Shown here: positions 25,567-34,800 of the stretch, in pieces
How positions within the stretch are numbered: position 1 is the first letter of the stretch
How the letters are laid out: each line of letters begins with the position of its first letter
Assembly: GCA_964485695.1 (NCBI GenBank)
Contig: CAZAKZ010000033.1
Span: forward strand, 1-44,763
Reading direction: 5' to 3'
Origin: CAZAKZ01 sp964485695
Lineage (GTDB): Bacteria > Planctomycetota > JAFGQW01
Length of the DNA stretch: 44,763 nt
Program-made: the position numbers and the translations under genes
The notes under the pieces: generated by a model
What the model was told of the DNA's origin: nothing
The model's database searches: none
What the model saw: the letters and a program-made list of their open reading frames with translations, nothing else

Positions 25567-25728
25567 GTTCCTGTTGCATCAAGTGGTTTTTGCCCAGAAC
25601 GCCGTCTTTCCGCCCAGGTCCGCACATCCGGAACACTCTGGAATCGCTGATTCGAAGCGCGTTCCGGGAGCACGAACCTGGACGAAAATCCGGCATCCTG
25701 AACAAAAACCACTTGATGCAACAGGAAC
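25567..25728. repeat. 162-bp near-perfect palindrome
   Basis: The outer 26 bp at 25567-25592 and 25703-25728 are exact inverted copies. The inner parts continue as imperfect inverted copies up to a centre at about 25648 (GAATC-GCT-GATTC). As RNA or single-stranded DNA it would form one long cruciform-like hairpin. The arms include a G/T-rich stretch ending in five T. No obvious target-site duplication flanks it and no transposase is present. It may be a MITE or REP-like element, or a regulatory leader of kbl, which starts 31 bp later. Confidence 0.75.
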
Positions 25729-25759
25729 GAACAAAATCTCAATGTAAGGAACTGAAGCA

Positions 25760-26950
25760 ATGTTCGGAAAAATGAAGGAGCATCTACGTAAGGAACTCGC
25801 CGGCATCCGAGAAGCGGGTCTTTACAAGGATGAGCGCATCATCCAGTCCAAGCAGGGGGCGGCGATCAAGGTGCCCCAGGGGGAAGTCCTGAACTTCTGC
25901 GCCAACAACTACCTCGGCCTCGGCGGTCACCCGAAGCTCGTGGATGCCGCCAAGGCGGCCCTGGAGGAGCGCGGCTACGGCCTCTCCTCGGTGCGGTTCA
26001 TCTGCGGCACCCAGGACCGACACAAGGAGCTGGAGAAGAAGATTTCCGACTTCCTCGGCATGGAAGACACAATCCTCTACTCTTCATGCTTTGACGCGAA
26101 CGGAGGCCTCTTCGAGTGCCTGCTGACCAAGGAAGATGCCATCATTTCCGATCAGCTCAACCACGCGAGCATCATCGACGGCGTCCGCCTCTGCAAGGCC
26201 CAGCGCTTCCGCTACCTGAACGCCGACATGGCGGACCTCGAGGACAAGCTCAAGGAGACGCAGAACTGCCGGTTCCGCGTCATTGCCACCGACGGCGCCT
26301 TCTCCATGGATGGTGTCGTGGCGCCCCTGGACAAGATCTGCGACCTGGCCGAGAAGTACGACGCCATGGTCATGGTGGATGATTCCCATTGCACCGGCTT
26401 CATGGGCAAGCACGGCAAGGGGACTCACGAGCACTGCGGCGTCATGGGTCGGGTGGACATCATCACCTCCACCCTGGGCAAGGCGCTGGGCGGCGCTTCC
26501 GGCGGCTTCACATCCGCGCCGAAGGAGGTCGTCGAGCTTCTCCGGAACCGGTCCCGCCCATATCTCTTTTCGAACACCATGCCTCCACCCATCGTGCGTG
26601 GCGCCATCCAGGTCATCGACATGCTCTCCGAGACCACCGAGCTCAGGGACAAGCTCGAGGCGAGCACCAAGTATTTCCGCGACGAGATGACGGCTCGCGG
26701 ATTCGACATCAAGCCGGGCGTGCATCCCATCGTGCCCATCATGCTTTACGACGCCAGGCTGGCCAACGAAATGGCAAACAAGCTCCTGGATGAGGGCATC
26801 TACGTCATCGGCTTCTCCTATCCGGTCGTCCCCAAGGAGCAGGCACGGATCCGGGTCCAGATCTCCGCGGCCCACGAGAAGGAACACCTGGACAAGGCCA
26901 TCGCGGCCTTCACCAAGATTGGCAAGGAGCTCGGGGTTCTGAAGAACTGA
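25760..26950 (+). CDS. kbl: Glycine C-acetyltransferase (2-amino-3-ketobutyrate CoA ligase)
   Basis: A 396-aa PLP enzyme of the alpha-oxoamine synthase family that splits 2-amino-3-ketobutyrate with CoA into glycine and acetyl-CoA. The PLP lysine is Lys241 in STLGKALGGASGG. The substrate motifs FCANNYLGLGGHP, SVRFICGTQDRHKELE and VDDSHCTGFMG are typical of Kbl. The length equals the usual 395-400 aa. AAGGA lies 10 bases before ATG 25760. The convergent neighbour is the dehydrogenase that makes its substrate, so the two genes form a complete threonine-to-glycine route despite being on opposite strands. Confidence 0.94.
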   Translation: MFGKMKEHLRKELAGIREAGLYKDERIIQSKQGAAIKVPQGEVLNFCANNYLGLGGHPKLVDAAKAALEERGYGLSSVRFICGTQDRHKELEKKISDFLGMEDTILYSSCFDANGGLFECLLTKEDAIISDQLNHASIIDGVRLCKAQRFRYLNADMADLEDKLKETQNCRFRVIATDGAFSMDGVVAPLDKICDLAEKYDAMVMVDDSHCTGFMGKHGKGTHEHCGVMGRVDIITSTLGKALGGASGGFTSAPKEVVELLRNRSRPYLFSNTMPPPIVRGAIQVIDMLSETTELRDKLEASTKYFRDEMTARGFDIKPGVHPIVPIMLYDARLANEMANKLLDEGIYVIGFSYPVVPKEQARIRVQISAAHEKEHLDKAIAAFTKIGKELGVLKN

Positions 26951-26974
26951 TCAGGCCGGGTATCCCCGAATATC

Positions 26975-27020
26975 TACACAAAAAAAAGGCGCTGCCATGG
27001 GCGGCGCCTTTTTTTGTGTA
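26975..27020. terminator. Bidirectional terminator between kbl and tdh
   Basis: TACAC-A8-GGCGC (26975-26992) pairs with GCGCC-T7-GTGTA (27004-27020) around an 11-nt loop, with one bulged base. On either strand the GC stem is followed by a U run, so it can end both kbl and tdh transcripts. Confidence 0.9.
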
Positions 27021-27036
27021 AGTGTGAAATCAATAC

Positions 27037-27987
27037 CTATTTCAGCCTGGCTGACAGCTTCTCGACCATGTCCGACACCATCTCGGGGAGGCGGTATTTC
27101 GGATCCCAGCCCCACTCCTCGCGAGCAGCGGTATCGTCCATGTTGTTGGGCCAGGTCTCGGCGATGCCCTGGCGAATCGGGTCCACGTCGTAGTCCATGG
27201 TGAAATCGGGGAAGTGCTTCTTCACCTCGGTCGCGATCATCTCGGGATCGAAGCTCATGGCGGTGACGTTGAATGCGTTGCGGTGTTTCAGCCTGGAGGG
27301 GTCCGCCTCCATGAGCGCCAGGGCCGAATCCAGGGCGTCGGGCATGTACATCATGTCCAGGAAGGTGCCCGCCGCGAGGAAGCAGGTGTACTTCCCGCTC
27401 TTGATGGCTTCGTAGAAGATCTCGACGGCGTAGTCGGTGGTGCCGCCGCCGGGCGGGGTCACGTAGGAGATGATGCCGGGATACCGGAGGCCCCGGGTGT
27501 CCACGCCGAACCGCTTGTGGTAGTAGTCGCAGAGCAACTCACCCGACACCTTGGTGACGCCGTACATGGTGTTCGGGCGCTGGATGGTGTCCTGGGGGGT
27601 GTTGTCCAGCGGCGTCGAGGGGCCGAAGGCTCCGATGGAGCTCGGAGTGAAGACGGCGCATTCCTTCTCGCGGGCCACCTCGAGGACGTTGTAGAGGCCG
27701 TTGATGTTCACGTCCCAGGCCAGCTGCGGCTTGGCCTCGGCCACGGCCGAAAGAAGGGCGCCGAGGTGGTAGATGGTGCCGATGTCGTACTTCTTGACCA
27801 CGTCCTGGACCTTGTCGATCTTTGTGCAGTCCACGAACTCGAATGGCCCCGAGTCGCGTAGCTCATCGGACGGTTCCGTCCTGTTGCCGGCGGCCACGAC
27901 GTTATCCGCGCCGTATTTCTCGCGCAGAAAGAGGGACAGCTCCGAGCCGATCTGGCCCACGGCTCCGGTGACCAGGATCCTTCTCAT
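27037..27987 (-). CDS. L-threonine 3-dehydrogenase, short-chain (SDR/epimerase-like) type
   Basis: A 316-aa extended SDR protein. The Rossmann motif GAVGQIG is at the N-terminus, and the catalytic Tyr-x3-Lys is seen in MYGVTKVSGEL. The segments SSIGAFGP and GLRYPGIIS match the NAD-dependent threonine dehydrogenases of this fold, which are unrelated to zinc-type Tdh. It would oxidise threonine to 2-amino-3-ketobutyrate for the adjacent Kbl. ATG 27987 has AGGAG 7 bases upstream; a longer in-frame reading back to 28071 is spacer. The substrate assignment rests on the pairing with kbl and on motif similarity; a UDP-sugar epimerase role is less likely here. Confidence 0.88.
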   Translation of the reverse strand: MRRILVTGAVGQIGSELSLFLREKYGADNVVAAGNRTEPSDELRDSGPFEFVDCTKIDKVQDVVKKYDIGTIYHLGALLSAVAEAKPQLAWDVNINGLYNVLEVAREKECAVFTPSSIGAFGPSTPLDNTPQDTIQRPNTMYGVTKVSGELLCDYYHKRFGVDTRGLRYPGIISYVTPPGGGTTDYAVEIFYEAIKSGKYTCFLAAGTFLDMMYMPDALDSALALMEADPSRLKHRNAFNVTAMSFDPEMIATEVKKHFPDFTMDYDVDPIRQGIAETWPNNMDDTAAREEWGWDPKYRLPEMVSDMVEKLSARLK

Positions 27988-28133
27988 ATCTCGACTCCTA
28001 TTCCTGATTGATGGGTTCGGAAACACCGGTTCAGCAACCACCGGAAACACTCGCCGGGCGAGGGGGTTCACGGGGTGGGATGGATAAGGATTTAGTTCCT
28101 CTCCAGCCCCAGTTCTACACTATTTTCACGCCC

Positions 28134-28330
28134 ATGTCAGACGGATCGATGCGCAGGCGCGGCGCGGCTCCCGGTGCCTTCACCGGGCTCCCACAGGGGT
28201 GAGGGCGCTCCCCTTCTGCCAGAGTGGCGGCGTACCCGGCGCGCACCCACGCCCGGGCCTGGGAAACCGGGGGTGGGTACCCCCCCCTGCGCCCCTCTCC
28301 GGCAGGGGGTGTCTGCTCCTGAGCCTCAAT
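28134..28330. repeat. Hairpin-rich GC-rich spacer element
   Basis: Within the 524-bp spacer 27988-28511 this block holds a perfect hairpin CCCGGTG-CCTT-CACCGGG (28170-28187). A larger imperfect inverted repeat then runs from about 28201 to 28320, folding near 28260; for example ACCCACGCCCGG at 28246-28257 faces CCGGGGGTGGGT at 28268-28279. It reads like a REP/BIME-type intergenic element. No coding potential is convincing. Confidence 0.5.
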
Positions 28331-28344
28331 TTTTGGATTTTCAC

Positions 28345-28366
28345 ACTCCATTTGTATACATGGAGT
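28345..28366. promoter_or_regulatory. Possible operator: 22-bp inverted repeat
   Basis: ACTCCAT (28345-28351) and ATGGAGT (28360-28366) are perfect inverted arms around TTGTATAC, in an A/T-rich pocket about 150 bp upstream of the GGDEF-EAL gene. A dimeric repressor site would look like this. No other copy was noticed in the window. Confidence 0.35.
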
Positions 28367-28511
28367 TAGGGCCAGGATCGTCGCTCAAGCAGGATTTCAT
28401 CAGGGATGGGGCTGCATGAATGAAAGGCTGGTTCCGAAATATCCAATTGTGGGGAGAAACCAGTTTTAAAGCCGTCATGGCTGTTTCGCGTATCGATTTT
28501 GGGTAGTGATA

Positions 28512-30757
28512 ATGAAGGGCTTTCACAGCACCTTGATCGACCAGATCAAGTTACACCGGGTCTATGCCTGGGCGGATCTGGTCAACCGGCGCGCATTCCT
28601 ACAAGCTGTGAGCGACGCCTACTACAAGCACGAAGAGGAGCAGTCCGAGCTGAGGAAGTCTCTGGATGTCAGCTCGAGCGATCTGGTCCAGGCCAACAAG
28701 GAGATGAGCGCCATCATCCAGGCGATGCCCGACCAGTTCTTCCGCCTGCACTCCGACGGCACGATTCTCGAATATCGGCCCGGCAAGGGAAACCACCTCA
28801 CCATTGACAATGATGATCCCACCGCGATGAGTCTGTACAACTTCATCGGCCCCGAAGTTGCACAGCAATTCCGGAAAGCGATTGTCAAGGTCCTCGGCAC
28901 GGGCAGGCTCAGCTGCTTCGAGTTCAGCGAGATCAAGGATCAATTCATCGAGGTGCGGATGTTTCCTGTCATGGGCGAGCAGGTGGTCGCCCTCGTCCGC
29001 GACATCTCAGAGAGAAAGTACTCCGAGCAGCGAATCGCCCACCTCGCCTATCACGACAGCTTGACCGGACTTCCCAACCGGCTGCTGTTCAAGGATCGCC
29101 TGGAGCTGTCCATCGCCCTGGCCAGGCGGCACGGCTACATGGTGGCGGTGATGTTCCTCGACCTTGACCGGTTCAAGCACATCAACGATACACTGGGGCA
29201 CAGAGTCGGCGATCAGCTTCTTGTGACCATCGGCCGGCGTCTGCGGAACGCCCTTCGGGTGTCCGATACCGTGACGAAGGGCGACAGCAATCAGGGTGAC
29301 ATGCCGGTCACCATCGCCCGCATGGGAGGGGACGAATTCACGGTCATTCTCTCGGAGGTCAAGAACGTGCAGGCGGTCGTCAAGGTGGCGAGGCGAGTCC
29401 TGCAGGTCGTGTCGAAGCCTCTCAACCTGAGCGGCGGCGAGGTCTTCGCCACGGTGAGCATCGGCATCGCGCTCTTTCCCGTGGACGGAACGGATTTCGA
29501 AACCCTTGTCAAGAATGCCGACTCGGCGATGTATTACGCCAAGGAGCGGGGCAGGAATAACTACCAGCTCTACACGGAATCCATGAATGCGGCCGCCGTC
29601 GAGCGCCTGGTACTGGAAAACAACCTCCACCGCGCCGTGGAGCGCAATGAGCTCGAAGTCTACTATCAGCCGCAGAAGGACCTCCTGACGGGGAAAGTCA
29701 CCAGCATGGAGGCCCTGATGCGCTGGCGTCACCAGGACATAGGCCTCATCGGCCCCCAGCATCTTCATCCCCCTGGCCGAGGAGTCCGACCTGATCCTGA
29801 AGCTGAGCCAGTGGTTGATCGGCGAGGTCTGCCGCCAGATTCGCACCTGGCAGGAGGAAGGCCTCACTCCCTGCCGCATCTTCATCAACATATCCGGTCA
29901 GCAGGTCAAGCCGGATCACCTGGTTCCAGCCCTGGCCGAGGGCCTGTCCTCGCACAACGTGAGTCCCGAATATCTGGGCATCGAGTTGACCGAGACCGCC
30001 ATCGTGGCCAATCTCGAGGTCTCCGCGCAGGTGTTGCGTGAGGTCAGCAAGATGGGCATTCAGATCTCCGTGGACGACTTCGGAACGGGATATTCCTCGT
30101 TGAGCTATCTCCAGAGCTTTCCCATCGACTCCCTCAAGATCGACCAGTCGTTCGTTCGCAACCTCACCACCGATTCTGGAAACGCCGACGGCAGTCTGGC
30201 CGGCGCCATCGTCGCCCTGGGGCACAGCCTGGGATTGAAGGTGGTGGCTGAGGGTGTCGAGAACGAGGAGCAGCTCGAATTCCTGAAGGAAAACGGATGC
30301 GATTCGATCCAGGGATATCTCTTCTGTGTGCCGGGGCCCGTGGATGAAATATCGAAATACCTGAATCCCGCCCCTGTGCAGGAGCACGACGAGGAAGCCG
30401 ACTTGCCGGAGGAGGACACCCCGGACGAATCTCCCGAGGCCGCGCTGGTGGAGTCCGTGGAGGACGTTGTGGAGGACGTTGAGGATCCCGACGAGTCCGA
30501 GGAAGTCGATGCGGATGAATCTCCGGAGGACGTTGAGGAGNNNNNNNNNNNNNNNNNNNNNNNNNNNNNNNNNNNNNNNNNNNNNNNNNNNNNNNNNNNN
30601 NNNNNNNNNNNNNNNNNNNNNNNNNNNNNNNNNNNNNNNNGAATCTCCGGAGGACGTTGAGGAGACCGAGGAGTCTGCGGAGTCCGGGGAGGCCGAATCG
30701 GAGGAATCCACGGAGGAGGCTCAGGAAGAATCCGTGAAGGCATCCACGGATTCGTGA
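28512..30757 (+). CDS. PAS-GGDEF-EAL cyclic-di-GMP protein, frameshifted, with acidic repeat tail
   Basis: The reading frame encodes a PAS-like domain (about 60-170), a GGDEF domain with intact GGDEF at 272-276 and DRFKHINDTLGH, then the start of an EAL domain with E400-A-L. At the C5 run 29753-29757 one base appears inserted. The frame shifts after GLIGP and resumes one frame over as SIFIPLAEES, completing the EAL domain (FINISGQQVKP, ELTETAI, VDDFGTGYSSL). An acidic tail of ESPEDVEE-like units follows across a 100-N gap and ends at 30757. With the frame restored both catalytic motifs are intact, so the protein could make and break c-di-GMP. ATG 28512 lacks a clear ribosome site; GTG 28506 is the alternative. 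The shift may be a sequencing error or a real break. Confidence 0.8.
30517..30664 (+). repeat. Acidic-repeat array collapsed at an assembly gap
   Basis: The same 24-bp unit (encoding ESPEDVEE) lies immediately before the gap at 30517-30540 and immediately after it at 30641-30664. The gap is exactly 100 N, a conventional placeholder that is not a multiple of three. The frame before the gap does not run into the frame after it unless the real length differs. The true repeat number is unknown. Confidence 0.85.
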
Positions 30758-30790
30758 GCGACTGAAGCGCGGACGCCGTACCGAATCCGA

Positions 30791-31012
30791 TCAGAGCCGA
30801 TGCCTGGGGCCGGCGTCGTTCTTGCGGCGGCCGGCAGGTGCACTGTGCCGTCTCTTACGAACGACTTTCCGTTCGAGGTAGAGCAGGGCCTGATCGGGAT
30901 CGTCAAGCTCGATCTCGACCATTGTCTGCCAGCCCTTTTGCTCGAGGAAAAACAGATCGCGCTTGTATTCGGGCACGCGGTCGTCCTTCAAGAAGACCAT
31001 TCTTTCCCGCAT
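30791..31012 (-). CDS. Small conserved-looking protein, 73 aa
   Basis: ATG 31012 follows AGGAG by six bases, a strong start. The protein is charged and soluble: an N-terminal part (MRERMVFLKDDRVPEYKRD), a central WQTMVEIELDDPDQALLYLE and a basic tail rich in Arg and Lys. I do not recognise a family. The basic tail would allow RNA or DNA contact, but this is a guess. It lies downstream of the GNAT gene on the same strand, with a 115-bp gap. Confidence 0.6.
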   Translation of the reverse strand: MRERMVFLKDDRVPEYKRDLFFLEQKGWQTMVEIELDDPDQALLYLERKVVRKRRHSAPAGRRKNDAGPRHRL

Positions 31013-31127
31013 GGATCTCTCCTGTTTATGCAGGTACAGCCGCCTCCATCCATAGGTCCTGGAAGGCGATATTACCCTATCGGCGGAGGCGGAGGGTTTC
31101 ATTGAGAGCCTGCTTGGAAACACGGCA

Positions 31128-31571
31128 CTAGTCGAGAATCTTCCGAAACTGCACCTCGCGGTCGCTTTCGAGAAAACCCAGCGCGGCGTGAGCGCGGTGA
31201 CTCTCCTTGTTGTCAATGGCGGCATCCGAAGCCATCGTCGCGCAGCCGTGCTGCCGGACCCACTCCTCCGCCGCCGCCACCAGCTGGCGGCCGATGCCCT
31301 GCCTCCGGTGATTCGGTTCGACGAACCAGCCCTCCAGGTATCCTATGAGGTTCCGACGGATGCTTGCTGCATCCTCCCTGAGCGAGACTTCGACGAATCC
31401 CAGCAACCGGCCGTCTGATCCGGCGTGGACGAATGTCTCCCAGCGGTCTGGCCTTGTGGACATTTCACGCATTTCTTTCCGGTGGATCTCCGGGTCCGTG
31501 TCCGGCCAGAGCCTGGACCGGAGTCGGAGCAGGTTTTCCCGGTCTCGCTCCTCGGCGCGTCTGACATCCAT
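31128..31571 (-). CDS. GNAT acetyltransferase, AAC(6')-like
   Basis: A 147-aa GNAT protein. The acetyl-CoA site is visible in motif A (GWFVEPNHRRQGIGRQLV). The segments MASDAAIDNKESHRAH and LGFLESDREVQFRKIL resemble the aminoglycoside 6'-N-acetyltransferase group that ends in a SH-x2-H...LGF pattern. The N-terminal RAEERDRENLLRLRSRLWPD also fits that group. Environmental homologues often have other substrates, so resistance should not be assumed. ATG 31571 has GAGG 7 bases upstream. No mobile element is adjacent. Confidence 0.78.
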   Translation of the reverse strand: MDVRRAEERDRENLLRLRSRLWPDTDPEIHRKEMREMSTRPDRWETFVHAGSDGRLLGFVEVSLREDAASIRRNLIGYLEGWFVEPNHRRQGIGRQLVAAAEEWVRQHGCATMASDAAIDNKESHRAHAALGFLESDREVQFRKILD

Positions 31572-31851
31572 GGTTCTTCCTCATGTTATTCCGGCGTCCT
31601 GCATGCACACCCGGCGTGCCCCCGTGGAGCCGCCTGTGTTCCTCGTCCAGGCAATCTGTGGTTGACCTGGCCACACCAGAGGACTCACAGGCAACCGACT
31701 CCCGGGTCAGAAGAGTAGTTTCCGGCTAAGTACCGGGCCGGGAGCCGATGCAGAATAACTTACATCTGTTTTGGCCCCATTTCCTGAAAAGTGCAGACCA
31801 TCCTGCTGTCGATCTATATTATCTGACCAAGGGAATACACTGGGTTGCTAT

Positions 31852-34800
31852 ATGCCGAAAAGCGAAGTCCCCGTACTGGAAACCGGCCTCGGTTTTGCCC
31901 GGGGCGAAAATGCTTTCGCTGCTGGTGCCGATGCCGCGCAGCAAGCGGTGCAAGCCCAACTGCACCATTCGCTGACAGCGGTTCTGGTCTTTGCTTCGAT
32001 TCGTTACGATCTGGAAGCACTCCTTGAAGGCGTCCATTCCGTGACGGGCGAGGTCCCCACCCTGGGGGCCACCACGGCCGGAGAGATATGTAACGGCGTT
32101 CATAAAGAAAGCGTCGTCGTGGTCACGCTGGCTTCACCGTACCTTAGTATCAAGGTGGGTGTGGGGCGAGAAGTCTCCCGGGACTGGTCAAAGGCCGTGA
32201 AGGATGCGGTGGACGAGGGGCCCGTCAGCGACTATTTCCGGTCGGACAACGAGGAGGTTTGGCGTAGGCTCAGACAGCAGGGCACATCGGCCTTTTCTCT
32301 TCTCTTCTCCCCGGGCAATACGAAGATGGCCAGCTCGCGGAGCCACGAAATCCTCATGGAGCTCAAGGGCCGGTCCCAGGACATGTTGCCCATCTTCGGC
32401 GGTAGCGCGGCCGATGACTGGAAGATGGAGGACAATTACGTTCTGCACGGCCGACGTGCGTACCGGGATTCTGTTCTCGTGGCCGTGTTCGAGACGCAGC
32501 TGCGTTTCGGCCTCGGCTTGGCGCATGGATTCAAGCCGACATCTCGACGGGCCACCGTGACGCGAGTCCGGGAAGATGAAGGACATGAAGCCGTAGAGCT
32601 CGATGGAAGACCCGCCGCCGAGGTGTATGCCGAACTGCTGGGGAAACCGCAATCGGAGCTTGAAGGAAAACACCTGACCTTGACCACGGGGCGGCCGGCG
32701 GGGACACCGGATGCCTTCGATCAATACAGCATCAATGTGGCCAGCTACTTCACTTCCGGTGGCGGAGTACGATTTGCCCAGCCGGTGGTGGAGGGAACAT
32801 GCCTTACGATCATGGATGGGGACGCGGATGACCTGGTGGAAGCGGGGCGGCTGGCGCTGAAGCGAGCGATCCAGCGGGGCGCGATCACGGATCCAGCGAC
32901 GGTACTGGTCTTCTCGTGCGCATTGCGCACCCGAATACTTGGCGAACGAACTGGAGAGGAGATTTCCCGCCTGACGGAGATGGTGCCCGGTTCAGCCGTT
33001 GCGGGCTTCTACAGCTTCGGGGAACAGGGCATCGGCATCGACGGCGTCGAGCGGCACAACAACGAAGTGGTCACGCTCCTGGCGCTGGGGAACGAACTCT
33101 CCGCCGCCGCCGAGACGGCCCTGGAAAACGAGCGGTTGCTGGAAGAGCGCCGGCAAATCCAGAAGGAGGTCGTGCAGCGCGAACAGGAATCCAACCTCGT
33201 CTTCGACAATGCCCCCGTGGCCATGATCCTGGTGGACGAGGAACGCCGGGTGGTCAAAGCCAACCGGATGGTGCGGGATGTGTACGGCCCGAAAAAACGG
33301 TCCCCTGTGATCCGAGCAGGCGATGCGCTGCGATGCGTGAACGCGCTGGGCTCCAAAGAAGGCTGTGGATTCGGTCAGGCATGCCGGACGTGCGGCATTC
33401 GCCTGCTCGTTCTCGACACGCTACAGAACAGCAAACATCATTACAGGGAAGAACACCGACTGGAGGTCGATAGAGGCGGAGAGATTACCCACCTACACTT
33501 CCTCGTATCTTCCGTTCCTCTGGCCATGGAGGGTTCCTCTTGCGCTCTCCTTGCTCTGGAAGACATATCCCTGCTCAAGCACGCCCAAGAGCAGTTCCGC
33601 CTCGCCTCGAAAGCCAGCTCCGACCTGATATACGAATGGGACGTGCAGACGGACACCCTGGACTGGTACGGCGATATGGAAGGGATGCTCGGTTACGCGC
33701 CCGGGGAGATCCCTCGCACCATCAGCGGGTGGATCAACCTGATCCACCCGGAAGATCGATCGCCGATGAAAGAGGCGGTCGAGGTGCACCGCTTATCCAG
33801 CCAACCCATTCACTATGAATACCGCATACGCCAAAAGGACGGCACGTGGCGTTACTGGATCGACCGGGGTGTTCCGCAGATCGGTGCAGATGGGAAGAAC
33901 CGGCGCTGGATCGGAGCATGCACCGACATCACCGAGAAGAAGAACCTGGAAGAGCAGCTGCTCCAGGCGCAGAAGATGGAGGCGATCGGAAACCTGGCCG
34001 GCGGCATCGCCCACGACTTCAACAATCTACTCCATGCGATCCTGGGCAACATGGAGATCGTTCTTTCGGACATCGCCGTCGACGAACGCTATCGCCGAGA
34101 GATCGGGGAAGCGCACAAGGCAGCCTCCCGGGCAGCGGACATGACGCGGCAGCTCCTGGCCTTCAGCCGGCGCCAGGTCCTCCAGCCCACCGCCCTGAAC
34201 CTCAATGATCTGATCGCGGATCTCATGAACATGCTTCCCCGCCTGCTCGGCGAGCACATCGACCTGGAGTTCGTTCCCGGCCTTCGCCTGGGCCTTGTTC
34301 ATGCCGACCGTTCACAGATCGAACAGGTGATCCTGAATCTGTGTATCAACGCGCGCGACGCGCTTGTCGATGGAGGCAACCTCACCATCGCGACTCAGGA
34401 CATGGTTGTCGACGGGGAAAGCGACCGTGATCATCCCTCGCTGAGGCCGGGCCGCTACAGCCTCATGACCGTGACGGACAACGGCCAGGGGATGGACAGA
34501 GAAACCCTGGATCGCATTTTTGAGCCTTTCTACACCACCAAGGAAGTCGGGAAAGGCACGGGTCTCGGACTGGCGACGGTATTCGGCATCGTCCAGCAGC
34601 ACAACGGTTTCATCCACGCCTCCAGCGAATTGACCGGGGGCACCACATTCGAGGTCTACCTGCCGGCCACTGAAGAAGTGGCACCTCCCGCGGTCCAGGA
34701 AAACGAATGGAAGGCACCGAGGGGCCGGGAGACGATTCTCTTTGCCGAGGACGAGACCGTGGTCCGGGATCTGACCACCCGGGTCCTGGAGGGGGCGGGT

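Noticed and set aside
25567..25728. CRISPR repeat or integron attC site
   Set aside because: There is a single inverted pair, no regular spacing, no core GTTRRRY sites and no cas or integrase gene.
30541..30640. The N stretch as a real 100-bp insertion
   Set aside because: Exactly 100 N between two copies of one repeat unit is an assembly placeholder.
31128..31571. Acquired aminoglycoside resistance gene
   Set aside because: It resembles AAC(6') but has host-like composition and no mobile element; environmental GNATs often have other substrates.
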